Positions 54,401-62,320 of a stretch of DNA of 64,000 nucleotides are shown here, piece by piece (position 1 is the first letter of the stretch; every line of letters starts with the position of its first letter). A program made the position numbers and the translations under genes. The notes under the pieces are model-generated. The model made no database searches, had not been told where the DNA came from, and was given only the letters and a program-made list of their open reading frames with translations. Source of the DNA: Eutreptiella sp. 'Long Island Sound 2002' (lineage: Eukaryota > Euglenozoa > Euglenophyceae > Eutreptiales > Eutreptiaceae). The DNA is taken from assembly GCA_964036045.1 (NCBI GenBank), contig OZ038394.1:925805-989804 (forward strand), in the 5' to 3' direction.

Positions 54401-57400
54401 CGAGGGGGGGGGGGGGGTCAGGGTCGAAACAAAAATGCCCCCCCCTCCCGGGGGGGGGGGCATGCACAGGCAACGCAGAGGACAAGAGGCGGGCAACACA
54501 GGGGCACATACACCGGGCGCGCCAGGGGCACACAGCACGTACTGGGCACAGACAGGGCACACAGGGCGTATACAGGGCGCCCACACGGCGTGCACAGGGG
54601 ATGCAATGGGCCTGGCACGCCCACAGGGCACAGCAAGGAAGTATTAGAAGGCGGGGGCAAGGGGGGATCTGGGACCCAAAACTGTGTGTACCCAAAATGG
54701 CCCGACCAGATTGTCCCAATCTTAAATTTCGTTTTTTCCGCGATGGTCACTTTGGTCTGGGGGGAGGGGGGGGAGGGTACTCCCTCCTCCTACGGTGTAC
54801 GGCCATTCTGATACTTCCCTAGGGCACACACAGGGCACGCCCACAGGGGGGGGGGGGGGCATGCCTAGGATAGACATCAGGGGGGGGGGGCATGCCTAGG
54901 ATAGACATTGTCATCAACCCAATCGGATACAAATGCGACAGACATGACTTGAACTGCCCTGACTTGGTCTCCAACTTGATTTTGTTCATGACGATGGTCC
55001 GCACGTACTCATAGCAGATGCAGTTCGGCGCCGTCAGCAGGACCATGAACCAGCTGAGCGCCTCCACCACGTGCTCCACAAACGGGTGCGGGTACTGCTC
55101 CCCCTTGGGGTCATGGAAGGCCGTCACCAGCACGTTGATCACCACCGCGACGTACAGCGTGTAGTTCTCCCACTGCTCCCCCACGCGCTCCCGGTTCTGA
55201 ATGAGGTACTCCCGGACGCTGGTCGCCTTGGGCCAGAAAGTCGCAAGCGACTCGGGCAGCGGCAGAAAGTTGGCCTCCAGCCAATCCGTGACCTGTTGAT
55301 AGTGCTCGATCTCTGCGACGAGCTCGCGGGCCCGGGTGTGGAAGGACGTCACCTTTGCGATGGGGGAGCTGCGGTCGATCTTGTACATGATGTCCGTTTT
55401 GAGTTCTGTTGTGAGGTACAGGCACTCGTTGGGGATGTGGAAGTAGACCCGCTCCAGGTTCTGGCCCCGGGCGATCTCGACCATCCCCAAGAGCCCCCGG
55501 AAGTAGTCGTACCCGGAGCAGCTCTTCAGGATGTCCGAGATGATCTCGTCCTCACTGAAGGTCTGCAGTTGGTACATCAGGATGAACAGATTGAAGGCGA
55601 GGTCGAGCAGTGACTGCTCTTCCTCCGGCAGTTTGAGGCCGGATTGGGCGGCGTCCTGCAGTGAGGGCCAATACGAAGCAGCAGGGCAGAAGGCAGCGGT
55701 AGGGCATAGGTGGACGGGACACCCCCAGCGTCTGTTACGCGGAAGTTTGAGGATTGGCTTGCAGCGGTTGGAGCGTAACCGACAGCGGTTGGGTGCCGGG
55801 CAGTCTGACAAAATATCACAAACCCGCTCATGTGGGACACACCGATTTTGCAGACGGTCATGATCACGGGCTGTGGGTGGGTGGGGGGTTGAGTTCAGTT
55901 CTGGAACCCAACCCCCGCGGCGTGAGGCCAGGGCTGTCCTTAAGGAAAAAAATAAAAAAGACGCCAGAAGAAACATACATTCACGGGGACGCTCTCTGCG
56001 TCATGGCCCAGATATGAGCAAGACACAAGACCACAGAAGCACTGTTGAACAATGGTTAGCGGTTGGTGGCAGTTGGCGGGTTACAGTTGGCAATTGGCAG
56101 GGGCTTTCCTCAGGGCTGTCCTTAACAAAAAAAAGAGTTCTTAGGGACAGCCCTGGCGTGGGCAAGGGGGCCCAGAGGGGGGGAGGGGGGGGGGGGGGTC
56201 GAATTCTTTTGTCGGATCTGGGGGGCATTTTTGAATTCCCTGTTTCATCTTGCGCATTCTGAACTTGCACAAGTGGGGGGTTACAACCCCCTTTACCATT
56301 CACCACAAATGGGGGAAATGGGGGCAGGATTCTGTGCCGCGGTCCACAGAGGCCAGAAGAGGCCAGAGGCCCGGTGCAACTGAGGCGGCCGCCGGGGGAT
56401 ATGCAGATTGGGCAGAGAAGGCGGAGGGTGGGATGCAGGGGGACCCAACCAGCGCTCCAACAAAACATGGCTCAGACAGGGCTCCTCTGCTTCACTGCTC
56501 CTGTACCACCCCCTGTGCCTGGCATGGCCGTCATGGCCGGCACAGCCAGTGGACCGAATGTTGCACCATCGGAGTGCGGCCCTCAAGGCTCCTTTCAAAT
56601 GGGGTTGGGATCTTGGGCGGGTGGGGGGGGGCAAACCCCCGTGCGTGACATTTCGTCGGGTTGCGGTTTCTTTACGGGGCAGTGGACAGTCACCCATCCG
56701 TTCCTTCGCGTGCTGCGTCGAGTGAATGCATTTGGATGGCCGCTGCGGCCCATGTTCCTTGTGGTGTCATTGCCGCGGTAGCAGCCCCAAGTAGTTGGTG
56801 CACTGGGGGCTGTGCTTGTTGCGGGGGTCGTTTTACGGTTTTTTGCTGCCCACTCTCCTGCATGTTTAAGTCGGGCTCTCAATGTCTTGCTGTGTTTCCA
56901 TGCGCGTAAGGCCCAATTACTCCACGTCACCGTGTGGTGGCTGGAGTGGTTTGCATAACCCTAATCAAGACTGAATATTGGGACCAAGCCGGTAGGGGAG
57001 GGAATATCAGCTATGGGGCTGCATAACGATGCATGTTGAGGGACACCAAAAATGATTCCCGCCACTTCGACTATTGTACCACTCTCAAAATTCTTCCTCC
57101 CTCGCTTCGCTCGCTTGAGAGACATGCCCCCCAGCACTCCTTCCACACCCCTCCCCTATCACCTCTCCCCCCCGCGGACCCCCTTTGCTGCACTATTAGT
57201 CCCGAAATTGCCCATTTCAAGGCTTCTTTTCAGCTTGTATGCGCTCACATGGGTCCAAGATGGCTGTACTCGCTCAAGAGATGTGCCACCTTGCACTCCA
57301 CCCGCACTCCTCACCTATCAACCCTCCACCCACATTCCCTGCAGACCCTCCTGTGCTGCACGCTCAATCCCAAAATTGCCAATTTCAAGGCTTTTTTGGA

Positions 57401-60400
57401 GTTTGCACGGGCTCAAGTGGGTCCAAGATAGCTCAAAAGGGCCTTGAAACCACTTGTTTCCAGCACTCCAATAGGTCTAGGAACACCTTTGGAAAAAATC
57501 ATTTTAGACCATTTTTGACCTTCACGTGACCCTGTAACCCCACCCTAGCACAGGCATTATGCACACAGCACCACTCCAATGGGGTATTGAAGGGTGTTGA
57601 CTGCACGAAAATGGCTTGTAAGTAATCCCGTGTTAATATTCATCATCACAAGGGTGCCCAACGTGATCCAAGGCGCGCAAACGCAGCACATTCTCCCCCG
57701 ACCCCCTTGTACATATCGTCGGTCCTAAAATTGCCCATTTCAAAGGTTTTGGGGAACCTGCATGGGCTAATATGGGGCAAGTAAGGTCCAAGATAGCCTT
57801 GAACCACTTGTTTGAGCACCCCAAGTGGTATAGGAACAATTTTGGCAAAAATCATATTGCACCACTTTTGCACAAGTGACCCCCATAACCCTACCCTAGG
57901 ACGTGCGCCGTAAACGCTGGTGGTGCCGAAGGGCATTGAACGATATCGACGGCATGGAATTACGTTGCAAGTGATCTCCTTCATCCTCATTTATCACCAC
58001 AGGTGTGCCCAACGCAATCCATGGCTATCAAACACACCACAGGCTGGTGGAAAGGTGGAAGTATGCAAGAAGGGTGCTTTTCAAGGCTAATTTTGCAGTA
58101 TTTGGGCCCCAAAAGAAGGTGTTGAGGCCACTACTTGGGTGCAAAGCACACTATACAATGGTCAAACGTGTTTGTTCATCATCTAGGTTGGTTTCAATGC
58201 AAATGGCCCCCTCCGTGGGCATGCTACCCCCCCAAACAGCCCGCATTTCTGCATTCCCCCTTGCATTGCAATGTGAGTTACTAAATTGCCCATGTCAAGG
58301 GTTTCTAGGAAACCATGGGCCAACATAGGTCAAAAGTGGCCCTGCATTGACATCCTAGGCACCCAAACTGCCCCAAAAAGGGCATTTTTTGGCGATTTTT
58401 GACAGATTTTGAAACCTAGGTATGCCACTTGCGACACCCCTTCCGGGCCGCCACCGTTGACTTTCTTGCTCATACTTTGTGTTGTCCTTTCCACCAAAAT
58501 CTTGGCCACATCCAAAGCACGACAACAGAGTTGTGATTTTTGCCCATTTCGCGCATGCTTGCCTACTGCTGCTGCTGCTGCTGCTTGCTTGCTTGCTTGC
58601 TAAACCTAGTAGGTCCGCCCCAAACACTAAAGCGCGTGAAAAAACCTAGACTGGTTCCAACAGCTCAGCAACCCTAACCCTAACCTAGGGTGGGTCCAGC
58701 CCCCCCTCCCCCCAGTGGTGCTGAGTTTTTAGAGGCGCCGAAGAAAATGTTAGGCCAAAGAAAATGTTCGGCCTAAAATGACTGGCACAAATGGCGCCAT
58801 GAAATTTTCGATTGGCGGAAGGCCCGGAAGAAAATTTGGTCCAATAAAGGGGGGCGGGGTCCATGGCGGGGGGATGGGTGGTGTGGGACCCGCCCCCAAG
58901 TGGTGCCGACTTGTTAAAAGGAGCCCTGGCACCCTCCTAACCCGCTGTGTGTCCAGTTCGCCCAGCAAAGGCCAGAAAGCAGCGTGAGAGCAGCAGGGGG
59001 ACCTTCACTAAGTCCCATAATTGGTCCAGGATCGTCTTCACGGCGTTGAAGTCAATGGCCTGGGCAATCAGCCGCGGGCGGGAGTGGTCGTTACAGCCCT
59101 CCAACAGGCTGAGGCATGTCAGAGTGCAGGCGCAGCGAAGCTCAAATACGTCCCGCGGGTCCCTGTGGGAGAGATAGAGCAGCACAGCACATCAGCATCC
59201 ATCGGCACGGAAATTTCCCCGCCCCCAGGAATGTATTAGAAGAGAGGAGGGGGGGGGGGGGGTCTGGGAAGTTTGTGTACCAAAAATGGCCCAACAAGAT
59301 TTTCACTCGTGTAAATTTCGTTTTTTCCCATGATGGTCACTTTGGTCTGGGGGGTGGGGGTCCGGGGGGGCTCCTACTATGGTCGTCAGCCATTCTAATA
59401 TATCCCTGAAGCCCGCCCAGTGCCCCCCGCCGCGGGATGCGGATGTATATCCCACGCCCTGGCCCTCACAGAAACAAACAAGAGATCGGCACAAACGGAT
59501 TTGTAGTGGCATTGTCAGAGGCGCATTGCACTGCAACAAGAACGTAACCAGACGGGCACGTGCAATGCAGGCTGCTTCCCGATGCCCACAGACCTCTGGA
59601 AATGCCGCAGTGCAGAGGACTGTTGCACGGTGCCGGTGCACAGGAGGCCTCAGGACAAACATCTCAGCCAAATTTTCAACGCACACACAACCCCCCCACC
59701 TTCCCCGACGAGTGATCGCTTTTTGTCCACCATTACAGGGGGGGCGGGATTTCGTGCAGGGACAATTTCGTCACACCTCCAATTTTGCTGCAGGGCAATC
59801 AGACATGGGAAACTTCGGCGCCACTGAGGATGCACAGAGAGCAAAAAGTGCCCTGGATTGCGCAAAAATACTTCGTGGGGAAGATTTCGACCCCAAACTG
59901 AAAAAAGAAATTTTCCCCACGAAATTGTCCCCGCACGAAATCCCACCCCATGTATGATTCCATCCACATCAACACCCGTTGATGGACCCCCAAAACCTGG
60001 CTTAAGGTGGGTAGAGGTTTGGCCAAAGGGTCCGCCACAGTGCCACTGCGGTGCTTTTTGCGTCCTTTCGTCATCGCGCTGCAGCCCCCACCCGACCCCA
60101 CACACTTCACGGAACACCCCCCACCAACTGAGCAGAATGAATAATGAATAATCAATCAATCAATCATATCTCCAGCACACCCGCTGTGTCCCAGCGACGC
60201 CCAGGTCCCGAAAGCCTGCAACAGGGGTGTAGCTTCTACAAGGCGTGGCCCACGCACAACCCACACATTTACCAATGTCCCTTGAATGCACGCTGATGAC
60301 AGGTGCTGCATGATACATCCTGCCATCAGCGGCAGCTGGGGACATGACACCAGCTTTCAAGGAGTTGGAAATGAAGATGAAATGCTTAGTTCTGCGGCAC

Positions 60401-60967
60401 AATCTTAGTTGCGAAGATTGGCAGGCATGCCATAACAGGCACGTTGGCGCGTTGATGCGTGTTGGCATATGACACGGAGTTGGTGGATGACGGAAAACAC
60501 TGACCGACGGCGGCTGGAGGGCAACCGTTGGCGGTTGGAGAGAACCAGGGCAGTCTTTCAGGGTGGCCTGCAGTGAAAGGAAACAAGGGGAATCAGCCGT
60601 ATCCCAAGGGACTGTCCTGCGGAGCACACCTGTCCGCCAGATCACACTGCAGCACCACATTCACGTCGCTCGTGACGTTGCAGGCCACGAGCGCCATCTG
60701 GTTGTCAGGGCACGGGCCCTGGCAGAACTCCGTCAGTGTATTGAAGCACTGGACCGCAATCTTCATGATCGTCTCCTCCATCGGTCCAATGCTGACCAAC
60801 TCCTTCAGGAACATCATCACCTCGTTGACCACGTTCACGGGGTTACTGCACCCGGCCTGCTCCCGGAGATAGTTCTGGAGCTGCAGGTGGTGACCCTCGC
60901 ACAGCAGCTGCAGCAGCCGCAGGATCCCCTCGATCTCCCCCAACTCGTTCTGCGCGAGCTGCAGGTC
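41207..60967 (-). CDS. ITPR: IP3 receptor-like calcium-release channel, 3' half of gene (eight exons found)
   Basis: Eight minus-strand exons give the second half of an inositol 1,4,5-trisphosphate receptor: RIH-associated domain, S1-S2, S5, pore GGGLGDLL, S6 and the zinc-finger linker, then a long added tail. All mapped introns are GT-AG. Exon phases match at every junction that could be checked (60,630/59,162 phase 2; 59,003/55,655 phase 0; 49,050/48,524 phase 2; 48,005/45,508, 44,921/43,688 and 43,386/42,490 all phase 0). The channel would be a tetramer in the ER or a related store and release calcium on IP3 binding. The IP3-binding part lies outside the window. The exon or exons for S3 and part of S4 were not found. 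Residues in the exons are under clear coding constraint, with no internal stop. Confidence 0.88.
43386..43688 (-). CDS. ITPR: ITPR-like tail exon, basic and Ser-rich
   Basis: The acceptor CATCTCCACAG is at 43,689 and the donor GAGGAG|GTATGC at 43,386. Phase is 0 at both sides and length 303 bp. The product begins MVESARKRRSSMRSACEDEA, has SMRRRSKEKRHVEEE and PVLSSVDPGVTVRIQAASPE and ends SQDAEE. It is basic and predicted disordered, with RRSS and RRRS sites of the kind basophilic kinases use. That use is inference. Confidence 0.65.
43875..44053. repeat. GGCGGTTGG minisatellite and TGTCCTTAA hairpin (intron)
   Basis: 43,875-43,980 repeats GGCGGTTGGTGGCGGTTAACG-type units. Next, 43,988-44,053 holds GGGCTGTCCTTAAG, a T/A-rich loop and CTTAAGGACAGCCC, an exact inverted pair that would fold. 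The same pairing of a GCGGTTGG stretch and a TGTCCTTAA hairpin recurs at 56,040-56,150. Confidence 0.65.
44700..44880 (+). mobile_element. 185-bp hAT-like MITE, copy in intron beside exon 45.5 kb
   Basis: It has TCTGGGAGCCCAAAGTTTGTGT, ATCAAAAATTGCC and the right terminus TTCTAATCCATCCCTG at 44,869-44,884. The element's right end is about 36 bp from the donor at 44,920. The left end is eroded. Confidence 0.6.
44921..45508 (-). CDS. ITPR: ITPR-like tail exon with coiled coil
   Basis: A phase-0 exon of 588 bp from an acceptor ...CGCCTGTAG at 45,509 to a donor AACGAG|GTGCGA at 44,921. It encodes EPPQRSQSQ..., a Met/Asn/Gly stretch (MMVMRSNSMIGNNSMMG), then IWSRLEQMDHRINANNDRTHN and IEAAVQRIEQLL, a heptad-type helix. 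An acidic, basic and RSRSR-rich end follows. Animal IP3 receptors also close with a coiled coil after the zinc linker, which supports the assignment. No stop interrupts it. Position and phase are the evidence for joining it to the 48,005 donor. Confidence 0.7.
45547..45970 (+). mobile_element. 185-bp hAT-like MITE fragments in intron
   Basis: A left end (AATATTAGAAGAGAGAAGG then G10) is at 45,552-45,582, about 40 bp upstream of the 45,508 acceptor. A nearly full copy without its left terminus runs 45,825-45,976 (GGTTCTGGGACCCAAAGTTTG, ACCAGATTTTCCG, GATGGTTGTCGGCCGTTCTAA). The 240 bp between them are unrelated, so one copy was split by an insertion or two copies lie close together. Confidence 0.6.
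46128..46365. repeat. Dispersed repeat D, copy 1 (intron)
   Basis: ACACACGGCCGCATGCAGAA, CAAAAACAACACTTCTGGTG, CCGTGACCCGGCACTTTGAG, a TGTTGGGTGGTATTTCGGGC block and a GATTACAATTGAAGTGTGTT block run on to TTTGTCTTCTTGCGATG. Copy 2 is at 48,589-48,785 in the same orientation with about 90 percent match by eye. No coding content is recognised. Confidence 0.8.
46620..46760. other. G-run cluster with AAAAAAATTCG phrases (intron)
   Basis: Three long G-runs (46,640, 46,708, 47,321) are each followed within 25 bases by TACAAAAAAATTCGCCCGAA or TACGAAAAAAATTCGCGCAA. The pair at 46,700-46,750 and 47,310-47,360 are copies of one short element. Confidence 0.55.
46915..47230 (-). mobile_element. tRNA-derived repeat (SINE-like), copy 2 (intron)
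   Basis: This is collinear with 13,620-13,955: GGGGACAAATCAAAGCACAA, TGGGGATGGAACCAG (inverted B box), TTTACCCACTAGTGTATGGGCC (inverted A box), TTTGGTCCAATATGGTTTTC and CCATTATTGAGTTCTCCTG. The minus strand carries the tRNA-like promoter, the same direction as the host gene. Confidence 0.65.
47600..47870. mobile_element. MITE with poly-G inverted ends (intron/3' side)
   Basis: The left end is GATACA, a G12 run and TGCCCAGTCAATTT. The right end is ATTCACTGCCA, a C11 run and ATGCATAG. The arms are imperfect inverted copies over about 28 bases. A shorter internal pair (GGTAAATTTCG/CGAAATTCACTGCC) supports foldback. Length is about 270 bp and nothing is encoded. Confidence 0.5.
47935..47993. repeat. 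GAGTGACCCT 10-bp tandem repeat just past the 48,005 donor
   Basis: Six imperfect copies of GAGTGACCCT/GAGTGATCCT start three bases past the potential TAG stop. Such a tract next to a donor could influence splicing. Nothing in the sequence shows that it does. Confidence 0.7.
48005..48524 (-). CDS. ITPR: ITPR-like exon: pore, S6 and zinc-finger linker
   Basis: The acceptor ATTGTTCTTCAG is at 48,525. The exon reads GVCTTLLECFTFGLLNGIRS, then GGGLGDLL (selectivity filter), FAFFLIIIVIILNIVFGIII (S6 with the gate), DTFAQLRDQK, EEDTRKYCLICG and CAC-spaced His (AAHVKTAHNMWQYFYF), then EYTGQESYV. The C-x2-C and H...H form the zinc-binding linker of the family. It could terminate in frame at a TAG eight bases past the donor (47,996), giving a short isoform. 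CTGCAG|GTGTTG at 48,005 is a good phase-0 donor and the 45,508 exon fits it. Both forms may exist. Confidence 0.92.
48589..48785. repeat. Dispersed repeat D, copy 2 (intron)
   Basis: It starts 65 bp upstream of the pore-exon acceptor and matches copy 1 from ACACACGGCCGCATGC through TTGTCTTCTTGCCATGTTC. Confidence 0.8.
49050..49257 (-). CDS. ITPR: ITPR-like exon: end of S4, S4-S5 linker and S5
   Basis: The acceptor CCCTCGTCAG is at 49,258. The exon reads ATKSPFWFAGHLLIVTHKSP, LLHSVLQSVILNGRS, then LLLTALLTIIVVYLFIVVGY and VFFEEDF. LL.V..SV..NGRS..LTA.L..I.VYLF.(I/V)VGY.FF.DDF is the strongly conserved S4-S5/S5 segment of IP3 receptors. The donor ACCAG|GTCCAG at 49,050 leaves AG, completed to Ser by the next exon. 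The preceding exon should end in phase 1 and was not found. A MITE copy lies 119 bp upstream. Confidence 0.88.
49376..49470 (+). mobile_element. 185-bp hAT-like MITE, partial (intron)
   Basis: It has CCAGGACCCAAAATTTTGTG, TACCAAAAATGGCCCAACCA and GATTTTCCCTCTTGTAAATT, then a short duplication (TTGTAAAT) and CAACGATGATCACT. Neither terminus is preserved. Confidence 0.6.
49471..52610. other. Large intron segment with decayed plus-strand frames
   Basis: Plus-strand peptides such as VLKKLEQLEKQLDEVTIDQE near 49,940, SRELSLLMAADHKAV near 50,025, VVGVLEKKIDSGVVWAALKR near 50,480 and GFVDDVLSIVNADHVVPVIE near 51,700 read coding-like. They sit in changing frames, and I recognise no family. Minus-strand frames show no membrane segment, so the missing S3-S4 exon is not evident here. 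Confidence 0.35.
52924..53382 (-). pseudogene. Ulp1-like (C48) cysteine protease fragment
   Basis: The minus-strand frame has GRWLTDKDMLCWLNQELYHM, a middle helix, then SWFRRHTFVVISDDKEGFYWFLCD. WLTD.DI..WLN and (F/V)V.SD...G.HW..C are familiar from Ulp1 proteases carried by Mutator-like and other eukaryotic DNA elements. The expected catalytic His before Trp reads Tyr (FYW), so activity would be lost. The catalytic Cys region is not seen. The first 55 residues overlap a tandem repeat and are not part of the domain. Confidence 0.35.
53258..53490. repeat. Tandem repeat, about 80-bp unit, three copies
   Basis: GGACAAAATCAG.AGTGGCCCACAA and GGCGGATTGGCTACAT repeat at 53,273, 53,358 and 53,442, separated by a GGTCC.CAACGCTTCA block. 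It is related to the 13.4-kb repeat. Confidence 0.8.
54634..54821 (+). mobile_element. 185-bp hAT-like MITE, best copy A (intron)
   Basis: The termini are CAAGGAAGTATTAGAA (54,634) and TTCTGATACTTCCCT (54,807-54,820), 13 of 15 inverted matches. GGGCACAG flanks the left and GGGCACAC the right, a near-perfect 8-bp duplication as expected for hAT, although the flank is itself CACAGGGCAC-rich. Inside: TCTGGGACCCAAAACTGTG, CCCAAAATGGCCCGACCAGA, TTCGTTTTTTCCGCGATGGT and two G-runs. Length is 188 bp. It lies about 110 bp downstream of the S1-S2 exon. Confidence 0.7.
54930..55655 (-). CDS. ITPR: ITPR-like exon: pre-membrane domain and S1-S2
   Basis: The acceptor CCTCACTGCAG is at 55,656, phase 0, starting DAAQSGLKLPEEEQSLLD. 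ERVYFHIPNECLYLT matches the conserved (I/V)..P(I/V)...C.YLT of IP3 receptors. IEHYQQVTDWLEAN takes the place of the W-x-x-K-L helix. YTLYVAVVINVLVTAF is S1 and EALSWFMVLLTAPNCICY is S2. The 3' edge is uncertain and lies between 54,905 and 54,985, because several GT dinucleotides are possible and the next exon is unknown. The start is firm. Confidence 0.85.
55929..56152. mobile_element. Inverted-repeat element with CCAGGGCTGTCCTTAAG ends (intron)
   Basis: The left end CCAGGGCTGTCCTTAAGG is at 55,929. The right end TTCTTAGGGACAGCCCTGG is at 56,134-56,152. An internal AGGGCTGTCCTTAAC copy at 56,116 forms a tight hairpin with the right end. GGTTAGCGGTTGGTGGCAGT-type repeats lie between. The CCAGGG start is hAT-like. 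No 8-bp duplication is clear. Confidence 0.5.
57033..58420. repeat. Diverged repeats sharing AAATTGCCCATTTCAAGG (intron)
   Basis: A block with AATTGCCCATTTCAAGG, a TTT.GG..CTTGCATGGGCT-type stretch, GGTCCAAGAT and AACCACTTGTTT recurs near 57,205, 57,373, 57,731 and 58,282. Spacings are irregular (168, 358, 551), so this is a nested or decayed repeat. AAACACCCTAAG-type phrases and short frames show no gene. Confidence 0.55.
59003..59162 (-). CDS. ITPR: ITPR-like exon: end of RIH-associated region
   Basis: The acceptor CTCTCCCACAG is at 59,163. The exon reads (R)DPRDVFELRCACTLTCLS, LLEGCNDHSRPRLIAQ, then AIDFNAVKTILDQLWDLVK. It matches the region after the CQGPC motif of IP3 receptors, where ELK..A..LLLA..E...D is followed by a helix. 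The donor GTGAAG|GTCCCC at 59,003 is phase 0 and fits the next exon. Length is 160 bp. A hAT-like MITE sits 64 bp upstream of the acceptor. Confidence 0.85.
59226..59408 (+). mobile_element. 185-bp hAT-like MITE, best copy B (intron)
   Basis: The termini are CAGGAATGTATTAGAA and TTCTAATATATCCCTG, 13 of 16 inverted matches. CCCGCCC occurs just outside both ends (59,218 and 59,412), although three bases separate it from the right terminus. Internal blocks are as in copy A. Length is 183 bp. It begins 63 bp upstream of the acceptor of the 59,003-59,162 exon. Confidence 0.7.
59734..59954. mobile_element. Foldback MITE with long inverted ends (intron)
   Basis: The left arm reads TACAGGGGGGGCGGGATTTC then GTGCAGGGACAATTTCGT (59,734-59,771). 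The right arm is its inverted copy ending CCCACCCCATGTA (59,916-59,954), with about 34 of 38 matches. Length is 221 bp. Its TACAGGGG start resembles that of the 47.6-kb MITE. Confidence 0.7.
60630..60967 (-). CDS. ITPR: ITPR-like exon: RIH-associated domain
   Basis: The exon follows the acceptor ...GTGCGACGGCAG and starts in phase 0 with DLQLAQNELGEIEGILRLLQ. It runs through LCEGHHLQLQNYLREQ and CFNTLTEFCQGPCPDNQ. FLQLLCE.H...LQ.FLR and L.E.CQGPC..NQ are signature phrases of the RyR/IP3R homology-associated domain. The donor is GACAG|GTGTGC at 60,630, leaving two bases (AG) that the next exon's first G completes to Arg. Upstream 61,034-64,000 contains only repeats, so earlier exons lie beyond the window. 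Confidence 0.9.
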
Positions 60968-61429
60968 CTGCCGTCGCACATGAAACATGTGGGTTGCTGT
61001 AGTCTTTGCAACCACAGAAGCATTTGCGCACACCAGCTGCCAGGGGTGCCTGTTCAGACCAGGCCTTTGCTTAGTGATACCGGGGGGGCGGGGCTGGGTG
61101 GGTTAAATCGCCCCCCCCCAGGATTTTGGCTGACCCCCCCCGCACCTACAGTAGAAAAATTTTCCTCGGGAAAAAAATGAAATTTATCGAAGGGGCCCAA
61201 ACTTGGAGGTCGATTTCAGGTACACAAACTTTTGTGTCACCTTAGACCCCCGACCCCTGGTGTAGTATCAACTAGCCACGAAGCATAGGCCTGCTTTGGA
61301 TCGGGGGGAACATTTCACCGAATGGGTGCAATGAATCTGGGGGCACAACTTGAGGACACTGAATTCAGGGGGGCTGCGGGTGGAACATCATGTCCTGGGC
61401 AGTGTGAGGCAAGGGGGGCGGCCTGTTCA

Positions 61430-61865
61430 AATTCTAGTAGCAACTGTATAGAGCAACGGTATAGAGTAACGGGATGGAGTAACAGTATAGAGCAATTGTA
61501 TGGAGTAATGGTATGGAGTAAACGGTATGGAGCAACGGTATAGGGCAACAGTATAGAGTAATGGGATGGAGTAACGGTATAGAGTAACGGTATGAAGCAA
61601 CAGTATAGAGCAACGGTATAGAGTAACAGGATGGAGTAACAGTATAGAGCAATGGTATAGAGCAACTGTATGGAGTAACGTTATGGAATATCGGTATGGA
61701 GTAACGGTATAGCACAACAGTATGGAGCAACGGTATGGAGTGGTGGTATAGAGCAATTGTATGGAGTAACGGTATGGAATAACGGTATGGAGTAACGGTA
61801 AATAATGGTATGGAGTAACGGTATATAGCAACGGTATTGAGCAACGGTATGGAGTAACGCAGACC
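61430..61865. repeat. 13-bp minisatellite, GGTATGGAGTAAC
   Basis: Some 33 imperfect copies of GGTATGGAGTAAC/GGTATAGAGCAAC run for 435 bp. All minus frames are open and give Tyr/Ser/Leu-rich peptides that are artefacts. The interval 61,034-61,430 has no recognised content apart from G/C runs, and it contains no IP3-receptor-like frame. Confidence 0.9.
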
Positions 61866-62320
61866 TCCTAAGTCACCAGCACTGAAGTCACCGGCCATTT
61901 CCGTGGCTAAGCCCGGCTTCGTAAAAAACTGCAAAAAACGGGGGGGGGGGGGGAAACTGTATAAAAAAATGTAAAAAAACTGTTAAAAGAAACTTGTAAA
62001 AAAAAACTGCAAAAAACTGTAAAACAACTTATAAAACACTGTGCAAAGGGCTTTGTGATCCATCTTGTTATCTTTCTTTTGGACATTCTGCACTTGCAGG
62101 CCTGTGGCAACCCGAATTACGTCACATTTTTCAAAAAAAATTGCTCCTTGGGCTCCATGCCACCCCCGAGCAGATATGGGGCAGATCGGTGCACTGTCCT
62201 AGTGGTATATGCACAGGCTGATAAATGAAACAAGCTGGCCAGAAACATCTTCCTTTTGGATATTCTGCACTTGTAGTCCCGTGGAAACCCAAATTATGTC
62301 ACATCTATTTGGAAAAAAAT

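Noticed and set aside
58670-58690. CCCTAACCCTAACC, a telomere-like motif
   Set aside because: Only about two and a half units are present, within ordinary sequence. It is too short to mark a telomere or a fusion.
61427-61934. Tyr/Ser/Leu-rich minus-strand frames
   Set aside because: They are generated by a 13-bp minisatellite whose length is not a multiple of three, so every frame stays open with the same peptide.
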